Shown here: piece after piece, positions 17,423-25,736 of the stretch | How positions within the stretch are numbered: the first letter of the stretch is position 1 | How the letters are laid out: every line of letters begins with the position of its first letter | Source: an uncultured Sutterella sp. | GTDB taxonomy: Bacteria; Pseudomonadota; Gammaproteobacteria; Burkholderiales; Burkholderiaceae_F | Direction of reading: 5' to 3' | Assembly (NCBI GenBank): GCA_900754475.1 | Contig: CAAECY010000099.1 | Span: 1 to 45,044, forward strand | DNA: 45,044 nt | The notes under the pieces: model-generated | Database searches by the model: none | Told to the model about the DNA's origin: nothing | The model's input: the letters and a program-made list of their open reading frames with translations, nothing else | Program-made: the position numbers and the translations under genes

Positions 17423-18409
17423 TCAGCGTGCCTGCGAGCTTTCCGTCGATTTTCCGATCAGAGCAAGCGCCTCCTCGCGCGAGAGCGCATAGTCTTGGGA
17501 CCCGCGGTGCGTCACCTTGACGGCGGCGGCATAGGCGCCCGCACGGGCGGCTTCGACGGGGTCCGCCCCTTCGACGAGCCCCCAGAGGAGGCCGCCCCGG
17601 TAGGCGTCCCCGGCCCCGACCGGATCAACGGCGCTCTTTCCCTCGGGAAGCGTCGCGGCAGGGACGAAGACCGGAGCGTCCGAGCCCGGCCGCCACACCG
17701 AAGAGCCGCGCGCGCCGTGCGTGTGCCAGACGGTTTTGCCCGATGCGGCGAGCATCCTCGGCGTAAGCCCCGTGAAGCGTTCGAGGAGTTCGGCTTCGTA
17801 GTCGGAAAAGGCGACGCCGAAGGCGCCCGCAACGAGCGTTTTGAGGCCTTCGGGCCCGTACAGGGGTGTCGCCTGTCCGGGGTCGAACAGGTACGGAACG
17901 CCTGCTTCGACGCACCGCTCGGCCTGCCGGAGCGTCGCGCGCTTTTCGCCCGGCGCGAGAATCGCGAGTTTCGCGCCCGCCTCGGGCATCGGCGCTTCGT
18001 CCGCACGGTCGAGCGCCCCCGCGTGGAAGGCGGCGATCTGGTTTCCGTCCGCATCCGTCGTGATGAAGCATTGCGAGGAGAAGCAGTCTTCAAGAACGAC
18101 GAGGCCCGAAAGATCCGCGCCCCAGCTCTTGAAGCGCTCCAGGTAGGGTCCCCCGTCGGCGCCGAGCGCGCCCCAGAGAACGGGGCGGCCGCCCAGAGCG
18201 AGCATCGCCCAGGCGATGTTCGCGGCGCAGCCCCCGAAGGAGCGACGCATGACGGGGGTCGGGAAGGTGAGGTTGATGTGGTCGAGCCCTTCGGGGGTGA
18301 GGGTGTCGGAGAAGCGCCCCGGGGTCGCAAGCACGGTGTCGTAGGCGACGGACCCCGCAACGAGCACGGCGGGCGAGGACGAGGTGGCGGCAGGAATCGA
18401 AACGGTCAT
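17423..18409 (-). CDS. PfkB-family carbohydrate (adenosine-like) kinase
   Basis: This 328-residue ribokinase-fold protein carries the first PfkB signature around RRSFGGCAANIAWAMLALGG (about 55-74). The second signature contains DPVGAGDAYRGG (about 262-273), with the catalytic aspartate in GAGD. Such proteins phosphorylate a sugar or nucleoside with ATP; the substrate cannot be read from the sequence. Its place downstream of a DUF3426 gene and prmA recurs in Burkholderiales. The ATG at 18409 lies only 15 bases from the T-run of an intrinsic terminator and lacks a clear ribosome-binding site, so its expression is unclear. Confidence 0.88.
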   Translation of the reverse strand: MTVSIPAATSSSPAVLVAGSVAYDTVLATPGRFSDTLTPEGLDHINLTFPTPVMRRSFGGCAANIAWAMLALGGRPVLWGALGADGGPYLERFKSWGADLSGLVVLEDCFSSQCFITTDADGNQIAAFHAGALDRADEAPMPEAGAKLAILAPGEKRATLRQAERCVEAGVPYLFDPGQATPLYGPEGLKTLVAGAFGVAFSDYEAELLERFTGLTPRMLAASGKTVWHTHGARGSSVWRPGSDAPVFVPAATLPEGKSAVDPVGAGDAYRGGLLWGLVEGADPVEAARAGAYAAAVKVTHRGSQDYALSREEALALIGKSTESSQAR

Positions 18410-18423
18410 GGGGAAATCGAGAG

Positions 18424-18462
18424 AAAAAACTTCGCCCCGAAACCGAAGATCGCGGGGCGAAG
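18424..18462 (-). terminator. Intrinsic terminator between DUF3426 gene and PfkB kinase
   Basis: On the minus strand CTTCGCCCCG (18462-18453) pairs with CGGGGCGAAG (18439-18430) and is followed by six T (18429-18424). This is a canonical rho-independent terminator. It lies 42 bases past the DUF3426 stop and 14 bases before the kinase ATG, leaving almost no room for a separate kinase promoter downstream. Confidence 0.85.
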
Positions 18463-18504
18463 CGGGATGCTCGATACGGAAAGCTCAATAGCGAACGGCG
18501 CCCG

Positions 18505-19353
18505 TCAAAGGAGCGGATCCACCGCCTTGACGGCCACGTTCGAAGCGCCGTGCGGCAGCGGCGTCGTCACCGTGACGCGGGTGGCGACGGAGTCGCCCGC
18601 CGCGAGCACCGCGGGCGTCTGCGGGTAGCCGTAGTCGGCGGGTTCGAGGAGCCGCTGCGCGATGGTGTCGCCCGCCGGATCGAGGAGCTTCACTTCCAAG
18701 GTCGGCAGGTACTGCGGACGGTCCGTCGTGTTGGCGATCGTGAGCGCAACGACGACGGGGACGGGCGCGTCGGCGGGCGCCGCCGGGGCGGCTCCGGTCG
18801 TCGTGTTCGTCGCATTCGTGCCGTTCGCGGCATTCGCTTCGGGCGCGGGCGTTTCCGCGGGTGCAATCGCGGGAATCGCTTCGAGGCGACCCGTCACGGT
18901 GAGGGCCGCGGGCTCGAACCAGACGAACCCCGGGCAGGGGAGCGTACGGCAGACGTCCTGGTAGATGACGCGCAGCGCGGGCATCTGCTGCAGAACCGGT
19001 CGGTGGAAGTAAAGGAGCGCGGCCGCCGCGAGAACGACGAGGAGTAGGAGTGCAACGAGCGCCTTCAGGATCCCGAAGCCGCCCGATTTCGCGGGCGCTT
19101 CGGCCCGGGAGTCGAACTCGGCGAGGTCTTCGGCGAGCGCGCTCATGGCGGCTTCGCCCTTCACCGCGGGATCTTCGGGCGCGATTTTCGCTCGGAGCGC
19201 TTCTTCAAGACGCGCGTCGTCGACGGACGCGGTTTCCGCCTTGGAGAGCGAAAACACCGTACCGCATTCGCCGCATCGGAGCGTCTCGTCCGCTTCAACG
19301 TCGTCGAAGCGCCAGAGCGCGCCGCAGGCCGGGCATCGAAGGATTTTCGCCAT
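18505..19353 (-). CDS. MJ0042-type zinc-ribbon / DUF3426 membrane protein
   Basis: This 282-residue protein starts with a zinc ribbon, CPACGALWRFDD then CGECGTVFSL (Cys pairs near residues 7/10 and 27/30). After an acidic linker comes one membrane segment (about 93-114, ALVALLLLVVLAAAALLYF), then an extracytoplasmic DUF3426 domain to the C-terminus. A Pro/Ala/Thr-rich insertion (about 170-200) lies inside that domain. The function is unknown; the family is typically found next to prmA in betaproteobacteria, as here. The ATG at 19353 is preceded by GAGGGAG. Confidence 0.88.
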   Translation of the reverse strand: MAKILRCPACGALWRFDDVEADETLRCGECGTVFSLSKAETASVDDARLEEALRAKIAPEDPAVKGEAAMSALAEDLAEFDSRAEAPAKSGGFGILKALVALLLLVVLAAAALLYFHRPVLQQMPALRVIYQDVCRTLPCPGFVWFEPAALTVTGRLEAIPAIAPAETPAPEANAANGTNATNTTTGAAPAAPADAPVPVVVALTIANTTDRPQYLPTLEVKLLDPAGDTIAQRLLEPADYGYPQTPAVLAAGDSVATRVTVTTPLPHGASNVAVKAVDPLL

Positions 19354-19422
19354 GATTGAATACTCCCTCTCTCTCAGAATGTTCTCTCTCGTGGATCGTG
19401 ACGGGGCGTGCCTTCGACGGGA

Positions 19423-20316
19423 TCAAGCGCGCGTGCCCGCGATGCAGACCCAGTCGCCTTCCTGACGCCAGACGGAAAGCTCTACGGCGGGGTCGACCGC
19501 ACGGTAGGCCTCGATCACTTCGTCGGCCTGCTTCGCAAGCACGCCCGAGAGGACGAGTCGGCCGCCCGGGGCGACGCGACCGAGAAGCGCGGGCGCAAGA
19601 AGCTTCAGGGGGTTGGCGAGAATGTTCGCGACGACGATTTCGAAGGTGCCGTCCTTCATGCCTTCGGGCAGAACGAATTCGGCAGCGACCTCGTTCATGC
19701 GGGCGTTTTCGACCGCGGCTTCGACGGCCTGCGGGTCGATGTCGGTGCCGACCGCTTCGCGCGCGCCGACAAGCTTCGCGGCGATCGCGAGAATGCCGGT
19801 GCCGCACCCGTAGTCGAGCACGCGGTCTTCGGCCTTGACGTTCGCGTCGAGCCACTGAAGGCAAAGGTGCGTCGTCGGGTGCGAGCCCGTACCGAAGGCG
19901 ACCCCCGGGTCAAGGCGCAGATTGAGAGCGCCCTCTTTGGGTTCGTGCCAGGTCGGGACGATCCAGAGGCGGTCCGAGACCTGCGTGGGCGGGAACTGCG
20001 CCTGCGTGAGGCGCACCCAGTCCTGATCCTCGACGGGAGCGCTCGAAAGCACTTCGGGCATGTCGCAGCCGAGTTCCTTGCAAAGACGTTCGAGCTCGGC
20101 GACGAGGTCGAAATCCTTTTCGACCAGAAGCGACACGATCGAACGGGGCCAGGCGCAGGCCGCGGGCTCGAGCCCGGGTTCGCCGTAGAGGGGCTGCTCG
20201 TCGGGACGGTCGGCGTCCGCGTCCTCAATGGTCGCGGAGAGCGCCCCGGCATCCATCAGTTGGTCGGCGAGTGCTTCCGCACAGCGTTCGTCGGCAAGAA
20301 GTTTGATTTCACGCAT
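19423..20316 (-). CDS. prmA: Ribosomal protein L11 methyltransferase
   Basis: This 297-residue SAM-dependent methyltransferase trimethylates ribosomal protein L11. The N-terminal substrate-recognition domain (1-120) precedes the catalytic domain. That domain has GVAFGTGSHPTTHLCL, motif I VLDYGCGTGILAIAA and the NILANPL block that replaces the NPPF-type motif in PrmA. The start at ATG 20316 gives the family N-terminus; the same frame stays open upstream through accC antisense codons, which is not coding. It is separated from accC by a strong terminator, so it probably has its own promoter in 20317-20426, which I could not identify. Confidence 0.96.
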   Translation of the reverse strand: MREIKLLADERCAEALADQLMDAGALSATIEDADADRPDEQPLYGEPGLEPAACAWPRSIVSLLVEKDFDLVAELERLCKELGCDMPEVLSSAPVEDQDWVRLTQAQFPPTQVSDRLWIVPTWHEPKEGALNLRLDPGVAFGTGSHPTTHLCLQWLDANVKAEDRVLDYGCGTGILAIAAKLVGAREAVGTDIDPQAVEAAVENARMNEVAAEFVLPEGMKDGTFEIVVANILANPLKLLAPALLGRVAPGGRLVLSGVLAKQADEVIEAYRAVDPAVELSVWRQEGDWVCIAGTRA

Positions 20317-20426
20317 GTCGAATCGGGCTCCGATGTTCGCGGCGGTCGAGTCGTAGGAACGGGACGCCGGACACGGGAGGGATGAAGAAAAGATGAAACG
20401 AAACGGGGCTCCGTCGGGGAGCCTCG

Positions 20427-20462
20427 GAAAAAAAAGAAGACGGAGGCCGCGGCCTCCGTCTT
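20427..20462 (-). terminator. Intrinsic terminator of accB-accC
   Basis: A perfect 28-nt palindrome (20435-20462) beginning GAAGACGGAGGCC is followed on the minus strand by eight T (20434-20427). It lies 18 bases past the accC stop codon. Confidence 0.92.
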
Positions 20463-20480
20463 CGAAGTGTACTTGAGAAC

Positions 20481-21836
<1,356 letters not shown>

Positions 21837-21851
21837 AAGGAGCTCCGCCTC

Positions 21852-22313
21852 TTATTCGAGGATGAGGAGCGGCTGGCCGAATTCGACGGGCTGGCCGTTT
21901 TCGACGGCAAAACCCGTGACGACGCCGTCCTGATCGGCTTCGACTTCGTTCAGCAACTTCATGGCTTCGATGATGCCGATCACCTGGCCCTTCTTCACGG
22001 TGTCGCCCACTTCGACGAAGGGAGCGGCGCCGGGGGAGGGCGCGCGGTAGAAGGTGCCCACCATGGGGCTCGTGATCGAGCGGCTGTTGGTCTGCGGTTC
22101 GGCCGCGGCGGGCGCGGGAGCGGCCGCAGGGACTGCGGGCTGGGCAACGGTCGCCGTCACGACGGCGGGAGCCGCCACCGTCACCGGTTCGGCAACGGTC
22201 ACGGCGGGACGATTCACGATGCGGACGCGGTCTTCGCCTTCGGTGATTTCAAGTTCGGCAACGCCGCTTTCGCTAACGAGGTCGATGAGCGTCTTCAGTT
22301 TACGCAGATCCAT
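21852..22313 (-). CDS. accB: Biotin carboxyl carrier protein of acetyl-CoA carboxylase
   Basis: This 153-residue protein starts MDLRKLKTLIDLVSESG, the conserved AccB N-terminus. An Ala/Pro/Val-rich linker (about 37-75) precedes the biotinyl domain. The biotinylated lysine is K119 in EAMKLLNE; the family usually has EAMKMMNE or EAMKLMNE, so the substitution is mild. The preceding SPMVGTFYRAPSPGAAPFV is canonical. The ATG at 22313 is the family start; longer in-frame starts are unsupported. It forms an operon with accC. Confidence 0.97.
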   Translation of the reverse strand: MDLRKLKTLIDLVSESGVAELEITEGEDRVRIVNRPAVTVAEPVTVAAPAVVTATVAQPAVPAAAPAPAAAEPQTNSRSITSPMVGTFYRAPSPGAAPFVEVGDTVKKGQVIGIIEAMKLLNEVEADQDGVVTGFAVENGQPVEFGQPLLILE

Positions 22314-22776
22314 GGCAGAAAAACCTTTGTGTGTGATATGAGGGAAGAGCCGGACGGCTGGGCCGGTCGATCTTCGGTTCGCGCGCGCTTCTCCGACCGA
22401 ACGTTTCGGGCGGGGAAGACGAGCCGTCCGCTTCAAAAGCCGTGCGGAACGGACGCCGCGGAGAGAGGGAAGTCGCAGATTGTACGCAAATGACGCGAAC
22501 GCGGCGTCAACTCTCCCTTATTTCTTCGCAATTCTCGACACTTCCGGGTGAAAAGTAAAGAGAGGAATCCTTCGAAGAAGAGCCCTTCGGAACTCATCCC
22601 GTCCCTTTCGGCGGCAAACGGTCGCGAAAAATACGATTTGGAAGAAGTTTATCGAGGCGGCGCGGCATTGCCATGCCCTCAATCGGGTAATCCTCTTCAT
22701 CCGTCCGCGTCACCTCCGTCCTCATCCTTCGGAAGGGGTGACGAGCGTCGCTTTCGATCCTCACGTCCGCGGATTC
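22314..22776 (-). promoter_or_regulatory. accB upstream region
   Basis: These 463 bases contain no convincing gene. On the minus strand TTGACG (22510-22505) and TACAAT (22484-22479) form a candidate accB promoter, but the spacer is 20 bases, longer than ideal. It would give a leader of about 158 nt. The part at about 22500-22710 is visibly richer in A+T than its surroundings. A 43-codon minus-strand open frame (22594-22725) occurs there, which I do not call a gene. Confidence 0.35.
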
Positions 22777-23376
22777 TCAGGCGCGGCGCTTCCCCGAGCC
22801 GGGTCGCCCGACGATCCGCACGAGGACGAGTTCGGGTAAGGCATCCTCCCGCGCGTTCGGGCGCTCGAGGGCGAGGATCAACCGCTCTGTTTCGCCCGCG
22901 CGCGGCGCTTCGGCCCGAAAGTCGATGCGGGCGTTGATAAGCGCGATTTCAACGGACTTCGCGTCGTCCGCGCGAAGGACGATTTCGGTGACGGTGCCGG
23001 GGAGCGCCGCTTCCGCAGCGACTTCGCCCTCAAGACTCCCTTCGAAGGGTGCGAACACCCCGTCGAGGAGTTCGCGCGCGAGCGCGCGCTTTTCCGCCGA
23101 GGCGCGCTCGCGCGCGCCCGGATAAAAGAGGTCCGCCTCGGCCGCGATGCGACGACGCAGCTCCGAAAGCGTGCCTTCGTCGGTCGACCCCGAAATCGTG
23201 CGGAGCGCTTCGCGGATGTCGTCGGGAAAAAGCGTCCCCGAAACGCCCTCTTCGACGAGCTCGCGAACGATCTCGTAGGCGAGCGTTTCGCGCTCCCGTG
23301 CCCGAGTCCGGGGTGCGGCCGGGAATCGGGGAGCGGAAGAGGACGCAGCATTCGATTTACGACGGGAAGACGACAT
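22777..23376 (-). CDS. Hypothetical protein, no family recognised
   Basis: This 199-residue protein starts with a low-complexity basic Ser/Arg/Ala stretch (1-33). A mostly helical, charged region follows (34-130), containing RETLAYEIVRELVEEGVSG and SELRRRIAAEADLFYPGARERASAEKR. The C-terminal part (about 130-195) looks alpha/beta with TVTEIVLRADDAKSVEIALINARIDF. It ends RIVGRPGSGKRRA, which resembles a P-loop only by chance because it is at the extreme C-terminus. There is no signal peptide or membrane segment. The start at 23376 is chosen because upstream codons run into the mpl promoter region; no clear ribosome-binding site is present. Codon use fits its neighbours. Confidence 0.6.
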   Translation of the reverse strand: MSSSRRKSNAASSSAPRFPAAPRTRARERETLAYEIVRELVEEGVSGTLFPDDIREALRTISGSTDEGTLSELRRRIAAEADLFYPGARERASAEKRALARELLDGVFAPFEGSLEGEVAAEAALPGTVTEIVLRADDAKSVEIALINARIDFRAEAPRAGETERLILALERPNAREDALPELVLVRIVGRPGSGKRRA

Positions 23377-23612
23377 GGCCGAACTCGATGACAGAGGGAA
23401 GAGGAAAACGGAAGAGAAAATCGGAAGGGAAAATCGACGGGGGTGCGCGCACCTCCACCATTTCGGCCCTTCGGCTTGTCGCTCTCGGGCCGGGCGTGGG
23501 AAAATCACGGATCCTCGGCGGCGAATCGCGTAATCGCGTATTCGCCCGCCGCTTTTCCCCCGCTTCGTCGGGCGACGCGGACATCCTTCGACGATATTTT
23601 GGCAGGTCAGGC

Positions 23613-25001
23613 ATGCACATTCATATTCTCGGCATTTGCGGAACCTTCATGGGCGGCGTCGCACAGCTCGCCCGCGCGGCCGGTCACCGTGTGACGGGCT
23701 GCGACAAGAATGTTTATCCCCCGATGAGCGACGCGCTGCGCGCGGCGGGGATCGAACTCGTCGAAGGGTACGACCCGTCGCAGCTCGAATTCGCCCCCGA
23801 CCTCTGGGTGATCGGCAACGCCGTCTCGCGAGGGAACCCCCTCCTCGAAGCGATTCTCGAATCGGGCGCTCCCTACACGTCGGGCCCGCAGTGGATGTCG
23901 GAACACATCTTGCAGGGGCGTCACGTCCTCGCGGTGGCGGGCACCCACGGGAAGACCACGACGACGTCGATGCTCGCCTGGATTCTCAAGGAAGCGGGCC
24001 TGGAGCCCGGCTGGCTCATCGGGGGCGTTCCGCAGTGGAGCAGCCTTTCCGCCAACCTCGGCCGCACGGACGCGCCCTTTGTGATCGAAGCCGACGAATA
24101 CGACACGGCGTTCTTTGATAAGCGGAGCAAGTTCGTCCACTACCGCCCCCGCACGGCGATTCTCAACAACCTCGAGTACGACCACGCGGACATCTTCGAA
24201 AACCTCGCGGCGATCGAAAAGCAGTTCCACCACCTCGTGCGCACGATGCCGGCGTCGGCGCTCGTCGTGCGCAACGCCCGCTCCGAAGCGCTCGATCGGG
24301 TGCTCGCCATGGGCTGCTGGTCGCGTACGACGGCGTTCGACGCGCCCGAAGCGCCCGAGAATGAAGCGGGTTGGTCGCTTGCGGGCGAGGCGGGCGCCTA
24401 CCGCGTGCTGAAGGACGGCAGTCCCATCGGAGACCTGCACCTCACCATGCCCGGTCGCTACAACGCTCTCAACGCCGTCGCGGCGATCGCTGCGGCAACG
24501 AACGTCGGGGTCGACCCCGCGACGGCCCTCGAAGCGCTCGCGCGCTTCGGCGGCGTCAAGCGCCGCCAGGAAATCAAGGGGCATGCGTACGGTTGCACCG
24601 TGATCGACGACTTCGCGCACCATCCGACCGCGATCGAAGAGACGATCGGTGCGGTCCGCGAAGCGATGCGCGCCTCGGGCGAGCCCGGGCGTCTTTTGGC
24701 CGTGCTTGAACCCCGAAGCAACACGATGAAGCTCGGTACGATGAAGGGGCGCCTCGAAGGGGCGCTCTCCGGAGCGGACGCCGTCTACTGCTATGCGGGT
24801 GCGGGCGTACGCTGGGAGCCGGGCGACGTGTTGCACCGCAACGCGTTCGCGACGCACGATTTGGAGGCGCTTGTCGCCCGAATCGCGGCGGATGCGCGCC
24901 CCGGGGATCGAATCCTCTGCATGAGCAACGGCGCCTTCGGCGGCGTGCACGGGAAGATCCTCGCGGCGCTCGCCGAAAAAGAACACAAGGAAGCAAAGTA
25001 A
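23613..25001 (+). CDS. mpl: UDP-N-acetylmuramate:L-Ala-gamma-D-Glu-meso-DAP ligase
   Basis: This 462-residue Mur-ligase-family enzyme attaches recycled tripeptide directly to UDP-MurNAc, returning it to cell-wall synthesis. The start MHIHILGICGTFMGGVAQLA and the P-loop GTHGKTTTTSM (110-120) are clear. The Mpl hallmark EADEYDTAFFDKRSKFVHYRP distinguishes it from MurC. The conserved DDFAHHPTAI and LEPRSNTMKLG also support Mpl. The ATG at 23613 follows AGGT at a short spacing; the frame stays open upstream without homology. It works in the same recycling route as AmpD at 15998-16627. A YqiA-like esterase gene follows after 5 bases. Confidence 0.97.
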   Translation: MHIHILGICGTFMGGVAQLARAAGHRVTGCDKNVYPPMSDALRAAGIELVEGYDPSQLEFAPDLWVIGNAVSRGNPLLEAILESGAPYTSGPQWMSEHILQGRHVLAVAGTHGKTTTTSMLAWILKEAGLEPGWLIGGVPQWSSLSANLGRTDAPFVIEADEYDTAFFDKRSKFVHYRPRTAILNNLEYDHADIFENLAAIEKQFHHLVRTMPASALVVRNARSEALDRVLAMGCWSRTTAFDAPEAPENEAGWSLAGEAGAYRVLKDGSPIGDLHLTMPGRYNALNAVAAIAAATNVGVDPATALEALARFGGVKRRQEIKGHAYGCTVIDDFAHHPTAIEETIGAVREAMRASGEPGRLLAVLEPRSNTMKLGTMKGRLEGALSGADAVYCYAGAGVRWEPGDVLHRNAFATHDLEALVARIAADARPGDRILCMSNGAFGGVHGKILAALAEKEHKEAK

Positions 25002-25006
25002 GCGCG

Positions 25007-25651
25007 ATGACGAACGAACTTTCGGAAATCGGGATGTCGGGTCCGATCCCGGGCACGGCCGGAAAGAAAAAAGGTTTTCTCTACCTGCACGGGTTCCTCT
25101 CCTCGCCCGCGTCGGCGAAGTGCCGCGAATTGGCCGAAGCTGCGCGCGCGGCGGGCTTTGCCTTCGTTGCGCCCGACCTCAACCTCGCGCCCGCCAAGGC
25201 GGCGGACCTCGCGGAAGCGCAGGTGCGCGCGATGGAAAGCGAGGGGCTGGAGGTGACGGTCGTGGGGTCTAGCCTCGGGGGCTTTTACGCCGGGCGTCTT
25301 GCCCGACGGTTCGGTCTTCGCGCGGTGCTTCTCAACCCGTGCCTCAACCCCTGGGCGATCGTCTCGCGCGAAACGGGGCTCCGTACGATCTACGGCACGG
25401 ACCGCACGCTCCTCGTCGAGGAGCGCTTCGCGGACGAACTCCTCGCGCTCGCGGAAGAAACGCCGCCCGTCCCCGCGGACCTGACGCGCACGCTCGCCGT
25501 CATTTCGACGGCCGACGAAGTGCTCGACTGGAAGGACGCGTACGGGAAACTGAAGGGCGCCGAAATTCTTTTGTCCGAAGGCGACAACCACCGGCTCGAA
25601 CGCTTCGCGGACTTCATTCCCGCGATCCTGAGCGTCGCGACCGAAGGGTGA
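25007..25651 (+). CDS. YqiA/YcfP-family alpha/beta-fold esterase
   Basis: This 214-residue hydrolase has LYLHGFLSSPASAK (26-39) as the oxyanion-hole strand. The nucleophile elbow is GSSLGG with Ser89, followed by STADEVLDW (about 167-175, acidic residue) and GDNHRLERF with His195. These are the family signatures of YqiA. E. coli YqiA hydrolyses short and medium acyl esters; the natural substrate is unknown. The first 20 residues are not conserved-looking, and M10 is an alternative start. It lies in an apparent operon with mpl (5-base gap) and perhaps rnb (85-base gap). Confidence 0.88.
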   Translation: MTNELSEIGMSGPIPGTAGKKKGFLYLHGFLSSPASAKCRELAEAARAAGFAFVAPDLNLAPAKAADLAEAQVRAMESEGLEVTVVGSSLGGFYAGRLARRFGLRAVLLNPCLNPWAIVSRETGLRTIYGTDRTLLVEERFADELLALAEETPPVPADLTRTLAVISTADEVLDWKDAYGKLKGAEILLSEGDNHRLERFADFIPAILSVATEG

Positions 25652-25681
25652 ATCGCGCAGCATCGGGAGCGGTAAAAGACG

Positions 25682-25717
25682 GCACGAGCAGTACGAACTG
25701 CACGAACAGTACGAACA
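25682..25717 (+). repeat. Two tandem 18-nt repeats upstream of rnb
   Basis: GCACGAGCAGTACGAACT (25682-25699) is followed directly by GCACGAACAGTACGAACA (25700-25717), 16 of 18 bases identical. It ends 19 bases before the rnb ATG, so it falls in the untranslated leader. No open frame with a start runs through it into rnb. Confidence 0.85.
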
Positions 25718-25736
25718 CGACGGAAACACACACACC

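Noticed and set aside
22518..22700. 60-codon minus-strand frame upstream of accB
   Set aside because: It has no ribosome-binding site, overlaps the candidate accB promoter region and shows no recognisable feature.
23365..23376. Possible longer start for the orphan gene at 23508
   Set aside because: The extra 44 residues are hydrophobic-basic codons in the mpl control region, with no ribosome-binding site and no sign of a real signal peptide.
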